64,000 nucleotides of DNA from NCBI RefSeq assembly GCF_900091615.1, contig NZ_FMIA01000002.1, forward strand, positions 3,968,001 through 4,032,000. Direction: 5' to 3'. Of the stretch, positions 24,330 through 32,866 are shown in pieces. The position numbers were made by a program, and so were the translations under genes. Origin of the DNA: Micromonospora yangpuensis (GTDB lineage Bacteria; Actinomycetota; Actinomycetes; Mycobacteriales; Micromonosporaceae). The stretch's first letter is position 1; each line of letters begins with the position of its first letter. The notes under the pieces were generated by a model. That model was not told the DNA's origin. It saw nothing but the letters and a program-made list of their open reading frames with translations, and did no database searches.

Positions 24330-24836
24330 ATGGCCGAAGAACCACCCGAGGAACCACGCCTGCCCTCACTCGACACCCTCGCGGCCCGCCTGGAGTACCT
24401 CTTCACCACGATCCGGCCCACCGCCGAGGAGATCGGCGAATCCGAGGACCCGCTGCGCAGCTACACCAACCGGGAGATCGCCGACAAGATCAACCTTGCC
24501 GCCACCGACACCGGCGTCACGATCAGCGCGGCGTACGTCGGCGAGTTGCGCCGCGGCGTTGCCCAGGATCCCCGGATGTCCCACATCCGGGCGCTGGCCC
24601 GGGCCTTCGGGGTCAGCTCGGGATACTTCGTCGACGACGCGGCGGCCCGGCGGGTCGAGGAACAGATCACCCTGCTGGCCGAGCTACGCCGGATGGACGT
24701 CAAGCAGGTAGCCCTCCGCCAGGTGCTCACCGACGCGGGCCTCTCCCCCACCGACACCCAACTGGTGGAGCAGATGGTCGCCCGGTTGCGGGCGGTGGCC
24801 GCCGAGGTTGACCCCGACGAGCACCATCGGCTGTGA
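24330..24836 (+). CDS. XRE-type helix-turn-helix regulator
   Basis: A 168-aa DNA-binding protein with an XRE helix-turn-helix at about residues 50-100: TNREIADKINLAATDTGVTISAAYVGELRRG followed by RMSHIRALARAFGVSSGYFVD. The remainder is a helical C-terminal domain. ATG 24330 follows GGGGAGG. Such regulators commonly control, and are cleaved by, an adjacent ImmA/IrrE-type peptidase, which is the next gene. The long inverted repeat upstream is a possible autoregulatory site. Confidence 0.85.
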   Translation: MAEEPPEEPRLPSLDTLAARLEYLFTTIRPTAEEIGESEDPLRSYTNREIADKINLAATDTGVTISAAYVGELRRGVAQDPRMSHIRALARAFGVSSGYFVDDAAARRVEEQITLLAELRRMDVKQVALRQVLTDAGLSPTDTQLVEQMVARLRAVAAEVDPDEHHRL

Positions 24837-24845
24837 CAGCGGGGC

Positions 24846-25421
24846 GTGGTGTTGGTCCTCCGATGGCACCGTGCCGACGAGCGGGAGTGGGCAGAGGTGA
24901 AGCTGCACCGGCTACGAAAGCACTGTGAGCGGGTCCTGGCCGACCTCGGGGTGCCCGAACCGTTCGACATCCACCAACTCTGTCGCCTACTGGGCGAACG
25001 CCGGGGTCGCCCGCTGCGGCTGGTGCCGATCAGCCTGCCGGTGCACACCGTCTGCGGCATGTGGGTGCCCACCGGCGGCTTCGACGCCATCTTCTACGAG
25101 CAGGACACCTCACCGCTGCACCAGTTGCTGATCATCGGCCACGAACTGGGGCACCTGCTCGCCGGGCACCGCGCCTCGGCGGTGCTCGACCCGGCCGCGT
25201 CCCGACTGCTCCTGCCCGACCTCGACCCGCAACTGGTACGCCGGTTCCTCGGCCGCAGCAACTACGACGCCGACGAGGAACGGGAGGCCGAGATGATCGG
25301 CTCGCTCCTGCTGCGCCGGGCCCGCGACGACCGCGGCGTACGCCCCGACGCACCGTTGGACGCCGACCAGAGCGAACTCTACGGCCGGCTCCGGCACTCC
25401 CTGGAACATCCGGACCGGTGA
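24846..25421 (+). CDS. ImmA/IrrE-family metallo-endopeptidase
   Basis: A 191-aa protein with the zincin motif HELGHLLAGH (about residue 98) and a downstream glutamate-rich EEREAEMIGSLLL that supplies the third ligand; this is the ImmA/IrrE layout. Members cleave XRE-type repressors in response to stress. The regulator gene ends ten bases upstream, and the next gene overlaps by four bases (GTGA), so all are cotranscribed. The start codon is uncertain: GTG 24846 is used, but GTG near 24897 (VKLHRLRKHCERVL) would also keep the whole family region. Confidence 0.85.
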   Translation: MVLVLRWHRADEREWAEVKLHRLRKHCERVLADLGVPEPFDIHQLCRLLGERRGRPLRLVPISLPVHTVCGMWVPTGGFDAIFYEQDTSPLHQLLIIGHELGHLLAGHRASAVLDPAASRLLLPDLDPQLVRRFLGRSNYDADEEREAEMIGSLLLRRARDDRGVRPDAPLDADQSELYGRLRHSLEHPDR

Positions 25422-26650
25422 CGGCGGTGGCCGTCGTCCTCTACACCCTCTGCGCCGCCACCGGCTGGCTCGCGTTCGGGTACCTGCTGCGGCTGCAACG
25501 ACGCCGCCCCAGTCAGGCCCGCCGGGCGATCTGCGTCGCCTTCGGCGCCTTCGCCGCCGGCATCACCCTCGCCGTCCCTCCGGTGGCCACCCTGCTCGAC
25601 CAGGGCTCGGGCCTACCCAACCTGGCCAAGGTGATCTCGCACGGCTGCGCGCTGACCATCGCGGCCAGCGCCGAGACCATGCTGCTGCACCTCGCCCTGC
25701 CCCCGGCCACGGCCGCCACCCGCAGCCGGTGGTGGATCCGGATCACCGGCGTCACCTTCGCCGTGATGGTCGCCCTCTTCGCCTGGACGCTGCGCTACCC
25801 CACCCCGGTACGGTTGACCGTGGAGTACGCCACCGACCCGGTGGTCACCGCCTATCTGCTGATCTTCATGGCGATGGGCTTCCTCGCGTACTGCTTCGAC
25901 ATCACCCGGCTCTGCTGGCGCTTCGCCCGGATCTGCGGACGTCCCTGGCTGCGACGAGGGTTGCGGGTCACCGCCGTCGGCGCGGTCTTCGCCCTGCTCT
26001 ACAGCATCAACAAGATCTGCTACCTGGTCGCCTACCGCTCCGGTGCCCGCCCCGGCGGCGAGGAGGAGATCGCGGCGGTACTGGTCACCGCCGCCGCCCT
26101 GCTCATGATCACCGGCCTGACCATGCCCGCCTGGGGTCCCCTGCTCACGCTCACCCGCCGCTGTGCCGACCTGCGCGCGTACCGTCGGCTCGGTCCACTC
26201 TGGCACGACCTGGTCCGCGCCCTGCCCGGCATCGAACTCGACGACAGCCTGCGGCGACCGTTCACCGCGCTGCGCGACATCGACTACGCGCTCACCCGTC
26301 GGGTGGCCGAGATCCGCGACGGCCGGCTGGCACTGCGCCCGTACCTGGCGGTCGCCGTCGGCCGGACCGCCGAACGCCTCGCCGACGCCGCGGGCCTGAC
26401 CGGCGCGGACCGGCGGGCCGCCGTCGAGGCCGCCCAGCTGGCCTGCGCGCTGCACGCCCACCGGGCCGGAACCCTGGCCGCCGAGCCGCAACCCGCCGAC
26501 GACCTGCACCGGCCGGCCGGTGGATACGCTGGCGAGGTCGCGTGGCTGGGACAGGTCACCGACGCGTACGCCCGATCGTCGGTGGTGGCCCGGACGCTCG
26601 ACGCGGTCCGCGGCGCCCCGCAGCATCCGGTGGGAGACAGCAGGCGTTGA
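25418..26650 (+). CDS. MAB_1171c-like multi-pass membrane protein
   Basis: A 410-aa protein with about seven membrane helices in the first 240 residues and a cytoplasmic C-terminal half rich in helices. The family (MAB_1171c putative transporter) is found beside XRE and ImmA/IrrE genes in many actinobacteria; its actual role is unknown, and the seven-helix plus cytoplasmic layout would equally suit a receptor. GTG 25418 overlaps the peptidase stop, and the TTG start of the next gene overlaps its own stop. Confidence 0.75.
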   Translation: MTAVAVVLYTLCAATGWLAFGYLLRLQRRRPSQARRAICVAFGAFAAGITLAVPPVATLLDQGSGLPNLAKVISHGCALTIAASAETMLLHLALPPATAATRSRWWIRITGVTFAVMVALFAWTLRYPTPVRLTVEYATDPVVTAYLLIFMAMGFLAYCFDITRLCWRFARICGRPWLRRGLRVTAVGAVFALLYSINKICYLVAYRSGARPGGEEEIAAVLVTAAALLMITGLTMPAWGPLLTLTRRCADLRAYRRLGPLWHDLVRALPGIELDDSLRRPFTALRDIDYALTRRVAEIRDGRLALRPYLAVAVGRTAERLADAAGLTGADRRAAVEAAQLACALHAHRAGTLAAEPQPADDLHRPAGGYAGEVAWLGQVTDAYARSSVVARTLDAVRGAPQHPVGDSRR

Positions 26651-27504
26651 GAGACCGTTACGCGAACCTGGCCCGCATCCGCACCCTCGATCCCGAACGC
26701 GACCATCTGGAGATCTACCAGACCATGCTGCGGCGGGAGTTCTGCTGGGACCTCAAGCTCGGGCTGAACCTCGCCTTCAACCGTTCCTTCTCCATCCCCC
26801 GGATCGCCGCCGTACACACCGGCACCGGCGAGCTGACCGAACGCACCCAGCAGCGCATCGACGACACCGGCCTGCTGATGTACGAGATGGTGCTCAACGG
26901 CTTCGACCAGCCGCGTGGCCGCGAGGCGTTGCGCCGGATCAACCAGATCCACCGCCGGTACGACATCGACGCCGACGACTACCGGTACGTGCTGGCCTGC
27001 CTGGTGGTCGTCCCGATCCGCTGGCTGGAGCGCTACGGTTGGCGCCGCCCCTGCTGTCACGAGCGCCAGGCCACCCACGCCTTCTACCGGGAGCTGGGCC
27101 GGCGGATGGGCGTCACCGACGTCCCCGCCAGCTACGCGGAGTTCGCCGCCTGGTTCGACGCCTACGACGCCGCGCACCTGCACCCCAACGACGACGCGGC
27201 GACCATCGAACGGGCCACCCGGATGCTGATGCTGACCCGGCTCCCCAGGCTCCTCACGCCACTGGGAAATTCCCTGGTCAGCGCCATGTACGACGCACCG
27301 CTGCGACGGGCCACCCTCCTCGCGCCGCCCGGCTGGCCGATCCGGGCCGGAGTGCACCTGACCCTGCGCGGCCGGGCCCGACTGCAACGCTGGTTCGGCC
27401 GGCCCCGCCGCACACCGCTGTTCGCCGACGGCATCCGCACCCGCACCTACCCCGACGGGTACGACATCAGCCGCCTCGGACCGCCCCCGCCCCCGGCCGG
27501 CTGA
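26647..27504 (+). CDS. MpaB-family oxygenase (DUF2236-like)
   Basis: A 285-aa protein of the MpaB/rubber oxygenase-related family, probable haem-dependent oxygenases. Family-like segments: MLRREFCWDLKLGLNLAFNRSFSIPRIA, DDYRYVLACLVVVPIRWLERYGWR, then HATHAFYRELGRRMGV-like and the C-terminal GNSLVSAMYDAPLRRA. It starts at TTG 26647, four bases before the upstream stop, with GGAGA in front; no ATG or GTG fits as well. Last gene of the four-gene XRE operon. It converges on the ABC-F gene. Confidence 0.75.
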   Translation: MRDRYANLARIRTLDPERDHLEIYQTMLRREFCWDLKLGLNLAFNRSFSIPRIAAVHTGTGELTERTQQRIDDTGLLMYEMVLNGFDQPRGREALRRINQIHRRYDIDADDYRYVLACLVVVPIRWLERYGWRRPCCHERQATHAFYRELGRRMGVTDVPASYAEFAAWFDAYDAAHLHPNDDAATIERATRMLMLTRLPRLLTPLGNSLVSAMYDAPLRRATLLAPPGWPIRAGVHLTLRGRARLQRWFGRPRRTPLFADGIRTRTYPDGYDISRLGPPPPPAG

Positions 27505-27525
27505 CCGGGAGCGGGGTCTGGTCGA

Positions 27526-29163
27526 TCAGCGTGGTTCCGGAGCGGGAACCTCCCGAAGGTCACCGGCGTCCAGCCGAAGCCAGCGCTGCACGCCGATGTC
27601 GGCCAGGAACCGTTCGTCGTGGCTGACCACGACGAACGCGCCCCGGTACGCCGCCAGCGCCCCCTCCAGCTGGGCCACACTGGTCAGGTCCAGGTTGTTG
27701 GTGGGCTCGTCCAACAGAAGCAGGTGCGGTGCCGGCTGGGCGTAGAGCACACAGGCCAGGGTCGCCCGCAACCGTTCACCGCCGGAGAGCACCCCCACCG
27801 GCAGTTGGGCACGGGCGCCCCGGAACAGGAACCGGGCGAGCAGGTTCATCCGCTCGGCCGGCGGCCGGTCGGGGGCGTAGTCGGCCAGGTTCTGCGCGAC
27901 CGTCCGCTCAGGATCGAGCAGGTCCAGCCGCTGCGACAGGTACGCGACCCGACCGTCCCCGCGCCGCACCGACCCGCCCTCGCTGGCCAGGTCGCCGTGC
28001 AGCAGACGCAGCAGGGTGGACTTGCCCACCCCGTTGGGTCCGGTCAGCGCGATCCGTTCCGGGCCCCGAACCATCAGGTCGACGCCGTCGTCGGCGAACA
28101 GGGCCCGCCCGTTGTGGCGTACCTGCAGGTGTTCGGCGGCGACCACGGTCCGGCCGGCGGGTACCTGGGTGTCCGGCAGGTCCAGGGTCAGCGTCTGGTC
28201 CTCCCGCAACGCCCGGCTGGCCTCGTCCAGGCGGGCCTGCGCGCCGGTGACCCGGCTGGCGTGTGCCTGCTGGGCCCGCCCGGCGGACTCCTGCGCGCTG
28301 CGCTTGAGGCCACCGGCGACGATGCGGGGCAGGCCGGCGTTGCCGAGGTTGCGGGCGGCGGTCCCGGCCCGCCGGTCGGCTCGTTCGCGGGCCTGTTGCA
28401 GCTCCCGCTTCTCCCGCTTGACCTCCTGCTCGGCGCTGCGCACCGTCCGCTCGGCCGCCTCCCGGGCCAGCTGCGTGGCCTCCTGGTACGCGGTGAAGTT
28501 GCCGCCGAACAGCCGCAGCTCGCCCCGGTCCAGCTCGGCGACGCGGTCCATCCGGTCCAGCAGCGCCCGGTCGTGGCTGACCAGCAGCAGACACCCGGAC
28601 CAGTCCGCCAACACCGCGTACAGGCGCTGCCGGGCGTCGATGTCGAGGTTGTTGGTGGGCTCGTCCAGCAACAGCACGTCCGGGTGTGCCAGCAGTTGCG
28701 CCGCCAGCCCGAGGGAGACCACCTGACCACCGCTGAGGGTGTGCAGGCGCCGGTCCAGGTCCACCGCGCCGAGGCCGAGCCGGTCGAGGGCGGCGTGGCT
28801 GCGTTCGGCCACGTTCCAGTCGTCGCCGATCGCCGTGAAGTGCTCCTCCGCCGCGTCGCCCGCCTCGATGGCGCGCAGGGCCGCGAGGGTGGCGTCGACG
28901 CCGAGCACCCGGGCGACCGTCAACTCGCCGGCCAGCGGCAGGTCCTGCGGCAGATAGCCCAGGTGGCCCTCGACCGTCACGGAGCCGGTGGTCGGGGTGA
29001 GTTCACCGGCGATCAGCCGCAGCAGGGTCGTCTTCCCGGCACCATTCGGCGCGACCAGGGCGGTCCGGCCGGGTGGCACGGTGAAGGAGAGTTCCTGGAA
29101 CACCGGAGTGTCATCCGGCCAGGAGAAGGAGAGGTTGGTGACGACGACACAGGATTCAGGCAT
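27526..29163 (-). CDS. ABC-F family ATPase (ribosome protection candidate)
   Basis: A 545-aa cytosolic protein with two ATPase domains and no membrane part. Domain 1: Walker A APNGAGKTT, signature TLSGGQ, Walker B LLLDEPTNNLD. A basic coiled-coil linker (about residues 235-310, RSAEQEVKREKRELQQARERADRR) corresponds to the antibiotic-resistance or P-site tRNA interaction motif. Domain 2: GPNGVGKST, LSGGERLR, LLLDEPTNNLD. ABC-F proteins free ribosomes from macrolides, lincosamides, pleuromutilins and similar drugs. A leader peptide and hairpins upstream strongly favour an inducible resistance role; which drug is unknown. Confidence 0.9.
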   Translation of the reverse strand: MPESCVVVTNLSFSWPDDTPVFQELSFTVPPGRTALVAPNGAGKTTLLRLIAGELTPTTGSVTVEGHLGYLPQDLPLAGELTVARVLGVDATLAALRAIEAGDAAEEHFTAIGDDWNVAERSHAALDRLGLGAVDLDRRLHTLSGGQVVSLGLAAQLLAHPDVLLLDEPTNNLDIDARQRLYAVLADWSGCLLLVSHDRALLDRMDRVAELDRGELRLFGGNFTAYQEATQLAREAAERTVRSAEQEVKREKRELQQARERADRRAGTAARNLGNAGLPRIVAGGLKRSAQESAGRAQQAHASRVTGAQARLDEASRALREDQTLTLDLPDTQVPAGRTVVAAEHLQVRHNGRALFADDGVDLMVRGPERIALTGPNGVGKSTLLRLLHGDLASEGGSVRRGDGRVAYLSQRLDLLDPERTVAQNLADYAPDRPPAERMNLLARFLFRGARAQLPVGVLSGGERLRATLACVLYAQPAPHLLLLDEPTNNLDLTSVAQLEGALAAYRGAFVVVSHDERFLADIGVQRWLRLDAGDLREVPAPEPR

Positions 29164-29187
29164 CGGGGAACACCCTCGGGACGAGAG

Positions 29188-29212
29188 CCGGGGATGCGAC
29201 CGGCATCCCCGG
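29188..29212 (-). promoter_or_regulatory. Second leader hairpin before ABC-F gene
   Basis: CCGGGGATGC (29188-29197) and GCATCCCCGG (29203-29212) form a perfect 10-bp stem with a five-base loop, 25 bases before the ABC-F start codon. It could be an attenuator or could limit access to the start region. Confidence 0.6.
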
Positions 29213-29241
29213 TCGGGCAGACAGGTCGACGGCAGGAACCG

Positions 29242-29267
29242 GCCGTACCGGCACTGGCCGGTACGGC
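29242..29267 (-). promoter_or_regulatory. First leader hairpin before ABC-F gene
   Basis: GCCGTACCGGC (29242-29252) and GCCGGTACGGC (29257-29267) form a perfect 11-bp stem with a four-base loop, 15 bases downstream of the leader-peptide stop codon. Its place fits a terminator that a stalled ribosome would disrupt. Confidence 0.65.
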
Positions 29268-29281
29268 TGCGGTGGGGTCAC

Positions 29282-29314
29282 TCACCCGCCGATGTCGTCG
29301 TCCCCCGTCACCAT
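29282..29314 (-). CDS. Ten-codon leader peptide upstream of ABC-F gene
   Basis: A short frame encoding MVTGDDDIGG with a good ribosome binding site (GAGGAGAC) before its ATG at 29314, lying about 120 bp upstream of the ABC-F gene and followed by two strong hairpins. This is the classic layout of ribosome-mediated attenuation for drug-inducible ABC-F and Erm genes: a ribosome stalled by the drug on the leader changes folding and lets transcription continue. It is too short to prove by coding statistics; the evidence is its position, ribosome binding site and hairpins. Confidence 0.6.
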   Translation of the reverse strand: MVTGDDDIGG

Positions 29315-29523
29315 GCTCTGTCTCCTCGCTGGGCGTCCGGTCCGCTCGCGCGGACCGGATCACGGTCGGTGCGCCGGGTCGGTCACGGGCACCGCACGGC
29401 GACCAGCTTAGTACGGCGAAGGCGGCCCGGCGACCGCATTGTCGGCCGGGTCGGAGGCTGTATCAGGCCGGCCGGTGTTCGCACGCCCCGACCGCGGGCT
29501 CCGATGCGATAGCGTGTGGCCGC

Positions 29524-29853
29524 ATGGGAGCCGTGGAAGTGACCCTGGCCGTGATGGTGGCCGTGGGCAACCTCGCCATCGCCGCCGTGCTGCTCGTCAG
29601 GAGCCGCGGTGGCGCGGTGCCCCGGCTGTTCGGTCGCCCGCAACCCCTGCCGCGCCTGCGGGCCGTGATGCACGTCTGCCTCGGTCTGGGGTTGGGCGTC
29701 GGCTGGCTCGTGCAGGACGTCTTCCCGGCCCACTCCACCGGCGACACGGTGCTGTCCAGCCTGACGAGGTTCCTGCTGGTGGCCGGCATGATGACCGCCC
29801 TGCTGGTCGCCTTGCGGCATCCGCGCCCCGTCCCCGACGAGGCCACCCGCTAG
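29524..29853 (+). CDS. Small three-helix membrane protein
   Basis: A 109-aa hydrophobic protein with probable membrane helices at about residues 5-24, 47-64 and 78-96 and polar loops between. No family recognised. ATG 29524 is chosen because it begins the first helix (MGAVEVTLAVMVAVGNLAIA); no clear ribosome binding site precedes it. It is divergent from the ABC-F leader region, converges on the LacI gene and stands alone. Confidence 0.6.
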   Translation: MGAVEVTLAVMVAVGNLAIAAVLLVRSRGGAVPRLFGRPQPLPRLRAVMHVCLGLGLGVGWLVQDVFPAHSTGDTVLSSLTRFLLVAGMMTALLVALRHPRPVPDEATR

Positions 29854-29900
29854 CCACCCGGCACGACCCTCGGACCGGGAGGTGACCGTGGACGGCGACG

Positions 29901-30923
29901 TCAGGGCTGCTTGGGTGGGGCGGCGCTGTCGCGGATGACGAGTTCGGTGGCGAGTTCCACCCGTGGGCTCTCGATCTTCTCGCCGTTGGCCAGGCGCAGC
30001 ACGGTGCGGGCGGCCAGCATGCCCATCTCGGCAAGTGGCTGGCGGATCGTGGTCAGCGGCGGCGAGCACCACCGTACCTCCGGCAGGTCGTCGAAGCCGA
30101 CCACGCTGATGTCGTCGGGCACCCGCAGGCCGCGCTTGCGCACCGCCTCGTAGACGCCGAGCGCCATCTGGTCGCTGGCGGCGAAGATCGCGGTGGGCGG
30201 GTCGGCCAGCCCCAGCAGTTGGGTGCCGGCGGCGTACCCGGACTCGTGGTAGAAGTTGCCGGGGCGGATCAGGGCGTCGTCGACGGCGATGCCGGCGGCG
30301 TTGAGGGCGGCCCGGTAACCGTCCATCCGGGCCCGGCTGCACATCAGTTGCGGTGGGCCGGCGATGAAGCCGATCCGGCGGTGGCCGAGGCCGAGCAGGT
30401 ACTGGCTGGCGCCCAGGCTGCCGGCCCAGTTGGTGGCGCCGATGGTCGGGTTCTCCTGCAGGCTCACCCCGGCGGGGTCGACCATCACCACGGGCAGGTT
30501 GAGCCGGTGCAGTTCGGCCTGCAGCGGGGGTGCCACCATCGAGGTCACGAAGATGACCCCCTCGGTGGACCGGTTGCGCATGTTGTCCAGCCACTGCTTG
30601 GCCGATGAGGTACGCCGGTGGATGGCCGAGACGACGGTGCCGGTGCCGCTGGCGTGCGCGACGTCCTCCACCCCCCGGATGATCTCCACCGCCCACGGGC
30701 TGTCCAGGTCGTTGAAGACCAGGTCGATCAGGGCCGAGCTGGGCCGTCGGCCCGGCGAGCGGCGGCGGTACCCGTGCGTGGTCAGCAGGTCCTCGACGCG
30801 CTCCCGGGTCCCGGGAGCGACGTCGGAGCGACCGTTGATCACCCGGGAGACCGTGGGCACGGAAACGCCGGCCAGGCGCGCGATCATCGCGATGGTGACG
30901 TTTCGGTTGTGGTCGGAACCCAC
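29901..30923 (-). CDS. LacI-family regulator of the first glycan locus
   Basis: A 340-aa LacI/GalR repressor. The N-terminal helix-turn-helix and hinge (TIAMIARLAGVSVPTVSRVINGRSDV) are followed by a periplasmic-binding-protein-like sugar sensor ending with the usual VVGFDDLPEVRWCSPPLTTIRQPLAEMG. The inducer is probably a xylo- or arabino-oligosaccharide, judging by the neighbouring transporter and GH43 enzyme. It is transcribed in the same direction as the ABC genes, 62 bp after them, and could be read as the last gene of that operon. Confidence 0.9.
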   Translation of the reverse strand: MGSDHNRNVTIAMIARLAGVSVPTVSRVINGRSDVAPGTRERVEDLLTTHGYRRRSPGRRPSSALIDLVFNDLDSPWAVEIIRGVEDVAHASGTGTVVSAIHRRTSSAKQWLDNMRNRSTEGVIFVTSMVAPPLQAELHRLNLPVVMVDPAGVSLQENPTIGATNWAGSLGASQYLLGLGHRRIGFIAGPPQLMCSRARMDGYRAALNAAGIAVDDALIRPGNFYHESGYAAGTQLLGLADPPTAIFAASDQMALGVYEAVRKRGLRVPDDISVVGFDDLPEVRWCSPPLTTIRQPLAEMGMLAARTVLRLANGEKIESPRVELATELVIRDSAAPPKQP

Positions 30924-30985
30924 GGTCCACCCTTTCTTTCTGGCTTGGGCCTACGGTCGCGCAAGGCTACCGGACCGGCGGTACG

Positions 30986-31825
30986 TCACCCCTTGACGCT
31001 GCCGGCCAGACCGCCGATGAGCTGGCGTTCCGCGACAGCGTAGAAGGCCAGCGCGGGCACCATGGACAGCACGACGTAGGCGAGCACCCGGGCGGTGTCG
31101 TCGGCGTACTGACCCTGGAAGGCCTGGACCCCCAGCGGCAGCGTCCACCAGCTCTGGTCGGTGAAGACGACCAGCGGAAGCATGAAGTTGTTCCAGCTGG
31201 CCACGATGGCCAGCACCGAGACGGTGGCCAGCGCGGGACGGGCCATCGGCAGCAGGATCCGCCAGAAGAAGCCGAACGGTCCACAGCCGTCGAGGGTGGC
31301 CGCCTCCTCGACCTCGCCGGGGATGGTCCGGAAGAACTGGCGCAGGATGATGATGGTGATCGGCAGCCCGAAGGCCGCCTGGGGCAGGATCACCCCGAGC
31401 GGGTTGTCCAGCAGTCCGGCGCTGCGCAGCAGGACGAACAGCGGCAGGATGGCCACCGCGAACGGGAACATCAGCCCGATGGCGAAGAGCGTGACCAGAA
31501 GTTCCCTGCCCCGGAAGGCGTAGCGGGCGAAGACGAAGGCCGCCATCGCCGCGGTGGCGACCACGATGAAGGTGCTGCTGACCGCGACCAGCAGGCTGTT
31601 GAAGAGGTTGCGGTAGAACACCTGCGAGCTGAGGATGTCGGTGTAGTTGCCGGGCGTCCAGGGGTCGGGCAGCCCGAGCGGGTTGGTGGAGAGCTGCCCG
31701 TTGTCCTTGAACCCGCCGATCACCCCGAACCAGACCGGTACGACGATGAGCGCGCCGACGGCGATGCAGACCAGGTGCAGCACCAGGCGGCGGGAACGCG
31801 CCGAAGAGTTCGTCGTGCCGGTCAT
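30986..31825 (-). CDS. Sugar ABC transporter permease (MalG type)
   Basis: A 279-aa inner-membrane permease of the carbohydrate uptake family 1, with six predicted helices and the EAA loop EEAATLDGCGPFGFFWRILLPMARPAL, which docks the ATPase. It starts at ATG 31825, overlapping the stop of the partner permease (ATGA); the open frame continues upstream but within the other gene. No ATPase is encoded in this operon, so a shared MsiK-type ATPase is probably used, as is usual in actinobacteria. Confidence 0.92.
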   Translation of the reverse strand: MTGTTNSSARSRRLVLHLVCIAVGALIVVPVWFGVIGGFKDNGQLSTNPLGLPDPWTPGNYTDILSSQVFYRNLFNSLLVAVSSTFIVVATAAMAAFVFARYAFRGRELLVTLFAIGLMFPFAVAILPLFVLLRSAGLLDNPLGVILPQAAFGLPITIIILRQFFRTIPGEVEEAATLDGCGPFGFFWRILLPMARPALATVSVLAIVASWNNFMLPLVVFTDQSWWTLPLGVQAFQGQYADDTARVLAYVVLSMVPALAFYAVAERQLIGGLAGSVKG

Positions 31826-32811
31826 CGTTGGCCTCCCTGGGTGGTGAGCGCGCCCTCGGTGTCCCGGCGCAGCACGAGGCGCTGGTAGAAGAGGGCGAAG
31901 ACGAGGCTCAGCAGGAACATGATGATGCTGATCGCGCTGGCGTAACCGACCTCGAAGCGGCGGAAGCCGTACTGGAACATGGTGACCGCCATGGTCTCGG
32001 AGGCGTGGATCGGTCCGCCGCCGGTGAGCACCCACACCATGTCGAAGAGTTGGATGGCGCCGATCACCGACAGGAACACCGCGATCCGGATGGTCGGGCC
32101 GAGCAGCGGCAGGGTGACGTGCCGGAAGGCCTGCCAGGCGCCGGCGCCGTCGGTGCGGGCGGCCTCGTTGAGTTCCCTGGGGATGCCCTGCCGGGCGGCC
32201 AGGAAGAGAATCATGTAGAGGCCGAAGTACTTCCAGCTCACCACCAGGAAGACCCCGAACAGGACGGTGTCCGGGTCGGCGAAGATCGCCCCGGCCTCGG
32301 CGCCCAGCAACCGGGAGATCGCGTCCCCCATGCCCCGGTTCGGGCTGAACACCAGGTTGAACAGGACCGCGGTGGTCACCTCGGAGAGCACGTACGGGGC
32401 GAAGAAGATCACCCGGTAGATCGCCCGGCCGCGCAGCGGCTGGTTGAGCAGCATGGCCAGGGCCATCGCGAAGGGCAGCTGGACCACCAGGGAGAGCACG
32501 ATCAGGATGGCGCCGTGGACCAGGTCGCCGCGGAAGACCGGGTCGGCGAAGGCTCGGGTGTAGTTGTCCAGCCCGACGAAGTTCTCCGGCAGGCCGAAGC
32601 CGTTCCACTTGAACAGGCTGGCGTAGCTGGCCACCACGATCGGGGCGACGACCAGCAGCAGGAACAGCAGCAGGGCCGGGGTGAGGAACACCGCGAGGGT
32701 GAGGCGACGGCCCGCCCGGGGCCGGCCGCCGCGCGTGGCCGGGCCCGACGCCGCGGGTGCGGCTTCCGGGCCGCCGGGCCGCGGACCCGACATGGTCGAG
32801 GATGTGGTCAT
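31822..32811 (-). CDS. Sugar ABC transporter permease (MalF type)
   Basis: A 329-aa permease with a long basic cytoplasmic N-terminus (about 35 residues), six membrane helices and the EAA loop ELNEAARTDGAGAWQAFRHVTLPLL. Forms the heterodimeric channel with the permease it overlaps. It follows the binding-protein gene by 55 bp. Confidence 0.92.
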   Translation of the reverse strand: MTTSSTMSGPRPGGPEAAPAASGPATRGGRPRAGRRLTLAVFLTPALLLFLLLVVAPIVVASYASLFKWNGFGLPENFVGLDNYTRAFADPVFRGDLVHGAILIVLSLVVQLPFAMALAMLLNQPLRGRAIYRVIFFAPYVLSEVTTAVLFNLVFSPNRGMGDAISRLLGAEAGAIFADPDTVLFGVFLVVSWKYFGLYMILFLAARQGIPRELNEAARTDGAGAWQAFRHVTLPLLGPTIRIAVFLSVIGAIQLFDMVWVLTGGGPIHASETMAVTMFQYGFRRFEVGYASAISIIMFLLSLVFALFYQRLVLRRDTEGALTTQGGQR

Positions 32812-32866
32812 TCCTGCTCCACTCGGGTCGCGCGGCCGGCTGGGGGTCGGTGGTGGCTGGGCATCG

